A stretch of DNA of 36,258 nt, from positions 1 to 36,258 of the forward strand of contig JAFGVK010000022.1 in the NCBI GenBank assembly GCA_016938035.1, in the 5' to 3' direction. Position 1 is the first letter of the stretch; every line of letters begins with the position of its first letter. Source of the DNA: Deltaproteobacteria bacterium (lineage in GTDB: Bacteria; Myxococcota_A; UBA796; GCA-2862545). The notes beneath the pieces were generated by a model, which worked only from the letters and a program-made list of their open reading frames with translations, searched no databases and was not told where the DNA came from. The position numbers and the translations under genes are program-made. Positions 24,538 to 30,750 of this stretch are shown here, piece by piece.

Positions 24538-25380
24538 CCGCACCGCCTCGCCGAGGTCGGCCAGGGCGGCCACCCCGCGCACCCCCTCAGGGAGCGCGAG
24601 GCCAGCGAGGCCCTCGCCACCGGCGATCACCAGGGCGTCCCCCGCCGCGGCGCGCGCGGCGCGCAGGTAGTCGCCGATCGCCCCCGCCTCGCCGGGCAGG
24701 ACCCGAGAGAGGCAGAGCGCCACAGGGGGGTGAGCGGCGATGGTGCCCACCAGGTCCGCGATGGGCACGTCAGCGCCCAGGTAATAGACCCTGTAGCCCC
24801 TGAGGGCCAGCTCTACCGCGGCGGAGAGCAGGCCCAGCTCGTGCCGGTCTCCGGGTAGCCCCGCGCACAGGGCGGTGGGGCCCCCCACCGGACCGCTCCC
24901 CAGGCGGAGCAGCATCGCCGCGAGGCGCGCGCGGACGTACTCAGAGGCGTAGTGCTCCTGCGCCACGGTGACCGACCCCGCCGCCCAGCCCGTGCCCAGG
25001 GCCCGGACCAGCGGCAGGTAGACCTGGTGGATGATCTCGGTGAAGGGCACGGTGTCCAGGCCCGCGCCCACCGCGTCGGCGCCCTCCCGGTCGAGGGCCA
25101 GCAGCGCCTCTAGCAGCGCCTCCCGCGCCCGCCGCAGGCTCCCGTCATCCTGGTGCTGCCGCCGCTGGCGCACCTGGGCCAGGGCCTCGCTCACCCGCAT
25201 CCCCCCGTCCACCAGGGCCTTCACCTCGACGAGCAGGGCCACGTCCTCCTCGGAGTAGACCCGGTAGTTGTTGCCGTCCTGCCGGTCAGGCGAGGTGATC
25301 TGATAGCGGCGCTCCCACGCGAGCAGGGTGGGGCGGGGGATCCCGGTCCGCTCCGAGACGGTCTTGATGCGGTAGGTCAC
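24532..25380 (-). CDS. carH: CarH-like B12-dependent photoreceptor/transcriptional repressor (MerR family)
   Basis: The product has 282 aa from GTG 25380 (GGAG at 5 nt). An ATG at 25407 would add 9 residues but falls inside a palindrome. Residues 1-72 are a MerR helix-turn-helix (RTGIPRPTLLAWERRY, NNYRVYSEEDV). Residues 80-165 match the helical B12-binding domain with W132-x9-E142-H143, the Wx9EH signature of light-sensing CarH. Residues 168-282 are a Rossmann B12 domain with D178-x-H180-x2-G183, whose His is the lower cobalt ligand. In known CarH, adenosylcobalamin promotes a tetramer that represses carotenoid genes in the dark, and light breaks it. The target here is unknown; it is divergent from hisS, and self-regulation is likely. 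Confidence 0.9.
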   Translation of the reverse strand: MTYRIKTVSERTGIPRPTLLAWERRYQITSPDRQDGNNYRVYSEEDVALLVEVKALVDGGMRVSEALAQVRQRRQHQDDGSLRRAREALLEALLALDREGADAVGAGLDTVPFTEIIHQVYLPLVRALGTGWAAGSVTVAQEHYASEYVRARLAAMLLRLGSGPVGGPTALCAGLPGDRHELGLLSAAVELALRGYRVYYLGADVPIADLVGTIAAHPPVALCLSRVLPGEAGAIGDYLRAARAAAGDALVIAGGEGLAGLALPEGVRGVAALADLGEAVRR

Positions 25381-25390
25381 CGAAGCTCCA

Positions 25391-25407
25391 GTGCAAACGG
25401 TCTGCAC
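25391..25407. promoter_or_regulatory. Candidate CarH operator
   Basis: GTGCA-aacggtc-TGCAC is a perfect inverted repeat just upstream of the carH-like start, in the region shared with the divergent hisS. MerR-type regulators bind such palindromes in their own promoters. Its use by this protein is an inference. Confidence 0.5.
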
Positions 25408-25494
25408 GCACCGATAACCCGACGCTCGTCCCGGAGCGGAGCGCGGGCGCCGCGCCGGGATCGGGTTACACCGCGCGCGCCGAAGGAGCTCCTC

Positions 25495-26802
25495 ATGGCC
25501 GTCTTCCTCCCTAAGGGAACCCGCGACTTCCTACCCCTCCAGATGCGCCAGCGCCGCCAGGTGATCGAGACGGTGCGCGCCGTCTTCGTGCGCCACGGCT
25601 TCGAGGCGCTCGAGACCCCCGCCTTCGAGCGGATCGAGACCCTCACCGGGAAGTACGGCGAGGAGGGCGACCGGCTGATCTACAAGATCCTCAAGCGGGG
25701 CAAGGGCGGGGAGCAGGGCGAGGCGGACCTCGCGCTCCGCTACGACCTCACCGTGCCCTTCGCCCGCGTGCTGTCGATGAACCAGGACCTCCGCCTGCCC
25801 TTCAAGCGCTTCCAGATGCAGCCGGTGTGGCGGGCCGACCGCCCCCAGAAGGGTCGCTTCCGCGAGTTCTGGCAGTGCGACGTGGACGTCGCGGGCTCCA
25901 CCAGCCCCGCCGCGGAGGCGGAGTGCCTCGCGGTGGCGACAGAGTCCCTCCAGGAGCTGGGCTTCACCGGGTTCACGGTGCTCCTCAACGACCGCAGGAT
26001 CCTCGCGAGCTTCGCCAGGCTGCTGGGGGTGGAGGCGCGCGAGGGCGCGCTGCTGGTGGCCCTGGACAAGCTCGACAAGGTTGGGAAGGACGGGGTCAGC
26101 GCCGAGCTGACCGGGCGCGGCTTCCCCCCCGAGCTGCCGGAGCGGCTGTGGGCCCTGCTCGACGTCCCCGCAGAAAACGACGCGGCCCTGGACGCCCTGG
26201 AGGCGCGCCTCGACCAGGGGGGCAGGGACGGGGTTGCGGCCCTGCGCCAGGTGCTCTCGCTCAGCGCCGCGCTGGGCGTCGACCTGAGCAGGGTGCAGGT
26301 GGCGCCCACCCTCGCGCGGGGGCTCGACTACTACACCGGCCCGGTCTACGAGATCGTGGTGGCGGACGGCGGGGTGGGGACCGTCGCGGGAGGCGGGCGC
26401 TACGACGGGCTGATCGGCCTGCTCTCAGGCCGCGAGGTGCCCGCGGTGGGCATCGCCCTGGGCTTGGAGCGCCTGCTCACCGTGATGGAGGAGCGCGGCA
26501 TGTTCGCGGACCTCACGCCGGAGGCTGAGGTGTTCGTCACCGTGTTCTCCCCCGCCCTGCTAGAGGCCTCGCTCAAGGTGGGGGCCGGGCTGCGCGCGCG
26601 AGGGATCCCGGTGGAGATCTACCTCGGGGATCGCAAGCTGAAGGCCCAATTCAAGGAGGCCGACGCCCGCAAGAGCCGGTGGGTCGTGGTGGTAGGACCC
26701 GACGAAGCCACTGCTGGAACCCTCACTCTGAAGGATCTCAGGCGAGGCGGGCAGCGCGTCTGCGCGATCGATGAGGCGGCCGAGGCGATCCTCACCGGCT
26801 GA
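25495..26802 (+). CDS. hisS: Histidyl-tRNA synthetase
   Basis: The product has 435 aa from ATG 25495 with AAGGAG at 7 nt, normal bacterial HisRS length. It has the class II motif region KGTRDFLP, the ATP-site strand ALRYDLTVPFAR, motif 2 FREFWQCDVDVAG, the histidine-binding loop LARGLDYYTG, motif 3 AVGIALGLERLL, and a C-terminal anticodon-binding domain (FVTVFSPALLEASLKVGAGLR in outline, ending with DLRRGGQRV). It charges tRNA-His in the cytoplasm. The gene starts a short rightward unit, and the next small gene begins 78 bp after its stop. Confidence 0.97.
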   Translation: MAVFLPKGTRDFLPLQMRQRRQVIETVRAVFVRHGFEALETPAFERIETLTGKYGEEGDRLIYKILKRGKGGEQGEADLALRYDLTVPFARVLSMNQDLRLPFKRFQMQPVWRADRPQKGRFREFWQCDVDVAGSTSPAAEAECLAVATESLQELGFTGFTVLLNDRRILASFARLLGVEAREGALLVALDKLDKVGKDGVSAELTGRGFPPELPERLWALLDVPAENDAALDALEARLDQGGRDGVAALRQVLSLSAALGVDLSRVQVAPTLARGLDYYTGPVYEIVVADGGVGTVAGGGRYDGLIGLLSGREVPAVGIALGLERLLTVMEERGMFADLTPEAEVFVTVFSPALLEASLKVGAGLRARGIPVEIYLGDRKLKAQFKEADARKSRWVVVVGPDEATAGTLTLKDLRRGGQRVCAIDEAAEAILTG

Positions 26803-26831
26803 TCTCTGGTACGTTTATTGAACTTCCCCCC

Positions 26832-26852
26832 AGCGTCGCACCCCGCGACGCT
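26832..26852 (+). terminator. Hairpin between hisS and the small membrane peptide gene
   Basis: AGCGTCGC, loop ACCCC and GCGACGCT form a perfect 8-bp stem followed by CCCTCCCCCC. It may end hisS transcription or shape the leader of the next gene, whose ATG is 28 nt further on. Confidence 0.5.
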
Positions 26853-26880
26853 CCCTCCCCCCAAGCCCCCAGGAGCTATC

Positions 26881-27051
26881 ATGGCCCGCTCCCTCTCCGT
26901 CAAGCACGAGGAAGAAGCCTCGACCAACCCCCTCTTCAACACCTTCCTGGTGATCTCCGCCCTGTGGCTGGCGCTCTCCGCGGTGGGCGGCGCCTTCCAG
27001 GTCACGCCCTCCGTCGCGGCAGAGGTGGCCCCGGCGCAGGCGCTGCCCTAG
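26881..27051 (+). CDS. Small single-span membrane peptide
   Basis: The product has 56 aa from ATG 26881 with AGGAG at 5 nt. A charged, cytoplasm-like head (MARSLSVKHEEEAS) precedes one hydrophobic helix (about 18-38, NTFLVISALWLALSAVGG) and a Pro/Ala tail. It resembles small accessory subunits of membrane complexes in general form only; no family was assigned. An element A copy begins 23 nt after its stop. Confidence 0.62.
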   Translation: MARSLSVKHEEEASTNPLFNTFLVISALWLALSAVGGAFQVTPSVAAEVAPAQALP

Positions 27052-27074
27052 CGCGGCGGTCAGGCCCCCCCTCC

Positions 27075-27293
27075 AGCACCGACGCGCTGGCCTGTCGGCG
27101 CGTGTCCTGGTCCCTGCGCTCGTCGCGCACAACAGTACGCGTCCTTCCTCGGGAGCTGCGGGCCCAGGCCGATCTGCCTAGCGGCTCGGCGCCCGTGCCC
27201 GGTCTGGCAGGTTCGATGAGCAGCTTCATCGGGTGGTTCCGCTGGGATGATGAAGCGCGTCCTGTGAGACTGTCCGGCTGATGGGCCGGTGCC
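27075..27293 (+). mobile_element. Element A copy 5 (219 bp)
   Basis: It starts AGCACCGA (first base changed) and ends GCCGGTGCC. The flanks CCCCCTCC (27067-27074) and ACCGCTCC (27294-27301) match at 6 of 8 positions, a decayed target duplication. The core hairpin is TGCGC-TCGTC-GCGCA at 27115-27129, where both arms have changed together relative to TACGC...GCGTA. Confidence 0.85.
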
Positions 27294-27305
27294 ACCGCTC
27301 CCGTC

Positions 27306-27338
27306 GCCCATCGGGCGGTTTCGCCCGTGGCGTCCGCC
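27306..27338 (+). repeat. 33-bp repeat beside element A (copy 2)
   Basis: It matches 10226-10258 at 29 of 33 positions, and like that copy lies just past the right end of an element A. Here CGGGCG-gttt-CGCCCG inside it can form a perfect 6-bp stem; in the other copy the left arm is changed. Confidence 0.6.
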
Positions 27339-27380
27339 CCTGGACGAGCCCATGCTCCAGCAGGCTCCCTCCCCCGGACA

Positions 27381-27646
27381 GGGGGTCCGGTCCGAGCGCA
27401 CAAGGTCGTGGAACCACCCGCTTGGCCGAGGGCCGGAATAACCCAGCGGCCGGCGCGGAGAGCGAGGCACACGACGATAACGGTCATTCGTTCGTGATAG
27501 CACCCAGCCGGGACGCTGCGCGGGCGCGGCGGGGGGGCGGGTGCGGCGAAGGGCTGCTGAGCCCGTGCCGATCGACGACGAACACCACGAGGTCCCCATA
27601 GTCTAGGATCTGCGTGGCGACTCGGCGGAGATCGTGAGCAGGGGGC
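27381..27646 (-). pseudogene. Degenerate transposase-like remnant (copy 2)
   Basis: Read leftward, one frame gives LRRVATQILDYGDLVVFVVD and, after a stop and a shift, MTVIVVCLALRAGRWVIPAL and GQAGGSTT. The DNA aligns with 10590-10848 along its length, so both are copies of one ancestral sequence. The similarity to DDE transposases is weak and rests on the arrangement of the Asp-containing strand and the GR-x-IP motif. Confidence 0.4.
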
Positions 27647-27959
27647 AGACGCATGGGCCGGAGGTCCTGCCGGAACCGGGCTTGACCCTTCGCGCGCTAC
27701 GGCCGCGCCTGCCTCGATGTGCTGGGTCAAAGCGCCCCGCGCTCGCCGGCGCACCGAGCCGGCCCTCTCTCGGCGGGCGCCCTGGTTCCAGCCCTCGTTA
27801 GGGACGAGGCTGCGCTTCGCGCCGAGGGCCCGGCGATCGCACCTCGGTGAGGCTGCGGGTCGGCGCGGCGGGCCCCGTCACCTGCCTGGCTGGAGACGCG
27901 CCGTGGGCCGCTCGCCATGGTAGATCCGCGCTCCGATCTGTCGCGGCGAGGGCCCTCGC

Positions 27960-28787
27960 TCACCGGTGCGTGCGCACCCACGCCCACTCGTGCACCGCCC
28001 GCGCCAGGTCAAAGCCCCGATAGCGGAGGCACTCCGCTAGCGGGGCCCTGGGGTCTGAGGCGCGCCACGCGGCGGCGATCAGATGCACCCAGCGACGCAC
28101 CAGCACATCGTCGGGCTGCCCGGGCAAGCCCAGCCCCAGCACCGCCACCGGCCCAGCGGCGTCCCACGCCACCCTCGCCAGCAAGCTGTCGCCGGTGGTG
28201 ACAGGGCCTAGCACCCCCCCGATCGGCTCGAGCCGGACCGGCTCCTCGGGGCAGAGGGTAGGGCCCAGGTCCACCCGGGGGCGCAGGCGCCAGCGCGCCG
28301 CGTCCACCCGCTCACCTAGCGCCCACAGGAGCAGCGGCGCCCGGTCCAGGGCCCTGACCCTGGCGCGCTCTTGGACGGTCGGCACCGGCTTGATCGTCAT
28401 CCACTGGGTCGCGGGGGAAGGATCCCCGGTGCGGTCGAGGGCGAAGGCCAGCTCGCCCATCGCGTGGACCATCGCCCGGCGGTGCCAGGGGTCGCGGGCG
28501 TCCAGCTCCTCCATCCAGGGCCCCAGCACCCAGTGGGGGCCGTCCATCCCCAGGGCGGGCTCCACGTCGGCCGCGAGCTGCGCCGCCTCGGCCCCGGTAA
28601 GCACCGCCTCCGCGTGGGGGTAGAGCACGGGGCGCAGCGAGTCAGGGCCTGCAGCCAGCGCCTCAAGGCGCGACACCAGTCCCTCGGCGCGGCCCTCCCA
28701 CACCGCCCGGACCGCCTCTGGGGCACCCTCGTGCGCCCAGGGATCGTCCCACCGCTCCTCCAGCGGCCAGAAGGCGTCCTGTCTCAT
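27960..28787 (-). CDS. Partner protein of the WYL regulator, function unknown
   Basis: The product has 275 aa. ATG 28787 overlaps the TGA of the upstream WYL gene (ATGA), so the two are translationally coupled. The protein is acidic and rich in Trp and Leu (WMEELDARDPWHRRAMVHAMGEL, shown by its key WHRRAMVHAM; VHEWAWVRTHR at the end). It has no signal peptide or membrane helix. No domain was recognised. Coupling suggests it acts with, or is controlled by, the WYL protein. Confidence 0.75.
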   Translation of the reverse strand: MRQDAFWPLEERWDDPWAHEGAPEAVRAVWEGRAEGLVSRLEALAAGPDSLRPVLYPHAEAVLTGAEAAQLAADVEPALGMDGPHWVLGPWMEELDARDPWHRRAMVHAMGELAFALDRTGDPSPATQWMTIKPVPTVQERARVRALDRAPLLLWALGERVDAARWRLRPRVDLGPTLCPEEPVRLEPIGGVLGPVTTGDSLLARVAWDAAGPVAVLGLGLPGQPDDVLVRRWVHLIAAAWRASDPRAPLAECLRYRGFDLARAVHEWAWVRTHR

Positions 28788-29767
28788 GGGGTGCTCCGAT
28801 ACTGGGCCGCGGCCCGCTCCAGTGACGCGGCCATCGACGCGACCAGCCTTGGAGGCCCCAGCACCTCGCAGTCTTCGCCGAAGCCGCGCACCCAGGTCTC
28901 CACCTCCACCGTCACCGCCACCTTCATCCTCAGTTCCAGCCGCCCGTCGGGCAGGGTGCGGAACACCTGGCTGGGGTGCCAGATCCGCTCCCGCACGTAG
29001 GGGGCGGCGCCGGGGGCGAAGGCGAGGACCACGTCGGCGGGCGGCCCGGAGATGATCCCGAAGGCGTTGGCGAGCTGCGCCTGGGGCATCCACCCCGCCG
29101 GGACCTCGAAGCTCTTGCCCCGCAGGCGGTCCACCTCGGTGAAGCGCTCCAAGGCGAAGGTCTTGACCACCTCCGCTCCCGCGTCGTGCGCCAGCAGGTA
29201 CAGCCCCTGCCGGAAGGTGACCAGGGTGTAGGGGTGCAGGGTGTAGAGTCCCTCAGCGCCCGACAGCTTGCGGTAGGTGGCCTTGAGGGGCTGGCTATAG
29301 ACCAGGGCGCTCACCACCTCGTCGATCACCTCGGAGTGGGCGCCCTGGTAGCTCTTGCGGTGCTCGGAGATGGCGAGGAACTTGCTGTCGAGCTGCCGCG
29401 CCAGGTCCTGGTGTGCCTGGGAGATCGCCGGCTCCAGCCGCTCGATCGCCCCATCCAGGTCTGACGCGAAGCTGGTGCCCTCCAGGAAGTTGAACAGGGT
29501 GCGCCCGAAGTGGAGCGAGAGCACCTCGGCCAGGGTGAGCATCACCCCGGTGCGCCGCCACCTGCTGTCCACGTGGACCAGGCGATCGTCTCCCTTCCCC
29601 AGCTGCTCCACCGGTACGTCGATCTCTCGGAGATCCGCGAGGTAGCGCCGGAAGGTGCGGGCATCCAGATCGAAGCGGTCCATGAGCTCCGAGGCCCGGA
29701 CCCCGCCGCGCCGGCTCATGATCTCCAGCATCTTTACGAGCTTCTGCCCCTTGTTCAGCTCTGTCAT
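28784..29767 (-). CDS. WYL-domain transcriptional regulator
   Basis: The product has 327 aa from ATG 29767. The N-terminal winged helix (about 5-60: KMLEIMSRRGGVRASELMDR and DLDARTFRRYLADL) is of the HTH_11 type. A WYL domain lies at about 145-215 (ALVYSQPLKATYRKL, LHPYTLVTFRQGLYLLAHD) and a WCX-type dimer domain at about 235-320 (VVLAFAPGAAPYVRERIWHPSQ, DGRLELRMKVAVTVEVETWV in outline). WYL proteins bind nucleic-acid or nucleotide ligands and often control defence or DNA-damage genes. It heads a two-gene unit and is divergent from a 67-aa membrane protein, with a palindrome in its promoter. Confidence 0.92.
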   Translation of the reverse strand: MTELNKGQKLVKMLEIMSRRGGVRASELMDRFDLDARTFRRYLADLREIDVPVEQLGKGDDRLVHVDSRWRRTGVMLTLAEVLSLHFGRTLFNFLEGTSFASDLDGAIERLEPAISQAHQDLARQLDSKFLAISEHRKSYQGAHSEVIDEVVSALVYSQPLKATYRKLSGAEGLYTLHPYTLVTFRQGLYLLAHDAGAEVVKTFALERFTEVDRLRGKSFEVPAGWMPQAQLANAFGIISGPPADVVLAFAPGAAPYVRERIWHPSQVFRTLPDGRLELRMKVAVTVEVETWVRGFGEDCEVLGPPRLVASMAASLERAAAQYRSTP

Positions 29768-29801
29768 CGCGCGCCCTCCATGCCGAGGTCGAAGGAGTGA
29801 G

Positions 29802-29818
29802 GGGTCAACTTATGACCC
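29802..29818. promoter_or_regulatory. Palindromic operator candidate in the WYL promoter
   Basis: GGGTCA-actta-TGACCC has perfect 6-bp arms and overlaps the -10 box of the WYL promoter (29809-29814). Binding there would block transcription, which fits autorepression. Confidence 0.5.
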
Positions 29819-29837
29819 TCACCTGTGTTCTGTCCAA
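29809..29837 (-). promoter_or_regulatory. Candidate promoter of the WYL regulator
   Basis: On the minus strand TTGGAC (29837-29832), 17 nt and CATAAG (29814-29809) form a plausible sigma70 promoter 42 bp before the start codon. Confidence 0.45.
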
Positions 29838-29846
29838 TTCGGATCC

Positions 29847-29876
29847 TTGACTGGCTCATCTGGCTGTGGATACTGA
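29847..29876 (+). promoter_or_regulatory. Candidate promoter of the 67-aa membrane protein
   Basis: TTGACT (29847-29852), an 18-nt spacer and TACTGA (29871-29876) lie 48 bp before the start codon. The -10 box overlaps the first of three TGAACA repeats (29874, 29889, 29897). Confidence 0.55.
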
Positions 29877-29902
29877 ACACATATCAGGTGAACAGCTGAA
29901 CA
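29874..29902. repeat. Three TGAACA boxes in the divergent promoter region
   Basis: TGAACA occurs at 29874-29879, 29889-29894 and 29897-29902, with an inverted TGTTCT at 29826-29831. Clustered half-sites beside a WYL gene suggest a regulator binding array. Confidence 0.45.
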
Positions 29903-29924
29903 GCGCGCGCCATCGGAGGTCCTC

Positions 29925-30128
29925 ATGACAGAACACGCCCACAGCCTCCTCGAGCTCACCGTCCTCTTCTCCTCGGGTCTGCTCGGCCTGTGGGTGCTGC
30001 CCTGGTCCGCGTCTGAGCTCGACGCGGTGAGCGGCGCCTACAAGTCCGTCGGGGCGCTGTTCGGGGCGCTGTTCGGGGCGCTGGTGCGCTGGCCGGCCCA
30101 CCCCCTCCGCAGCCCAGAGCTCCGCTGA
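29925..30128 (+). CDS. Small membrane protein divergent from the WYL gene
   Basis: The product has 67 aa from ATG 29925 with GGAGG at 5 nt. Residues 8-28 are a membrane helix (LLELTVLFSSGLLGLWVLPW), and a second hydrophobic stretch VGALFGALFGALV (about 42-54) is encoded by a small DNA repeat, GGGGCGCTGTTC twice and a variant. No family was recognised. The shared promoter region makes it a likely target of the WYL regulator. Confidence 0.65.
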   Translation: MTEHAHSLLELTVLFSSGLLGLWVLPWSASELDAVSGAYKSVGALFGALFGALVRWPAHPLRSPELR

Positions 30129-30750
30129 GGGCTCCTACGGACCGGTCGCTGGGCGCGGGCCCTCCTCCCCGCGCGGCACGGTCCCACCAGGGCGCTCGTT
30201 CCCCGTGGAACGGCGGCCAGGCGCGGACCGTCCCCCTGGGTCGGCCCGCCTCAGCCAACGGAGGGCTCGACGCGAGACGTACTCCGGGGATCCGGTCGGA
30301 GCGATGACCCGGGCAGCGCTGCGCGAGCCGGTCGATGGACCGCAGCGCCGGGCGGGCCGAATCGGCGGGGGACCAGCTCACCGCTGGTGACAGCGCAGCC
30401 AATAACAGAGAACGGTACGCGCTAGTCAGCGAGGGTACCGGTCCACCAACCGGATCGTCTCACAGGAGGCTGCCCATCCTTCCGTGAGAACCATCCGTTG
30501 AAGGTGCTCGTCGAATCCAACGGGCGTCGAGTCGCCAGGAATATCGGGGTGTGGCAGCCGTTCCCCTGGGAGGAAGCTTGCTTTTGTACGCGACGAGCGT
30601 ACGGACAGGGACACGCGTCCAGAGGCCAGCGCGTCGGTGCCTCAGCGGGCCCGTCGGTGCCGACAGGGAAGGTCCCCGAGAAGGCCAGCGCTGGCGCTGC
30701 GAAGCCCGCCGATCAGGCTATGATAGCGCTCCCTCTCCCGGTGCCACACG
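30129..30750. other. Intergenic region with element A copy 6
   Basis: From 30129 to 30433 nothing recognisable was seen. The element occupies 30434-30641. TATGAT (30719-30724), 26 bp before the next start codon, is a possible -10 box for the SUKH gene, without a good -35. Confidence 0.5.
30434..30641 (-). mobile_element. Element A copy 6 (208 bp)
   Basis: The element runs from GGTACCGG to GTCGGTGCC. The flanks TCAGCGAG (30426-30433) and TCAGCGGG (30642-30649) are an 8-bp duplication matching 7 of 8. The hairpin TACGC-GACGA-GCGTA is at 30587-30601 and here is extended by an extra G-C pair. The hairpin end faces the SUKH gene, 110 nt upstream of its start, unlike the copies placed after stop codons. 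Confidence 0.88.

Larger units (their letters stand above)
27052..27959. other. Gene-poor repeat region
   Basis: These 0.9 kb contain element A copy 5, the 33-bp repeat and the second transposase-like remnant, listed separately. From 27650 to 27959 nothing recognisable was seen. Frames there have no start signals. Confidence 0.55.
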
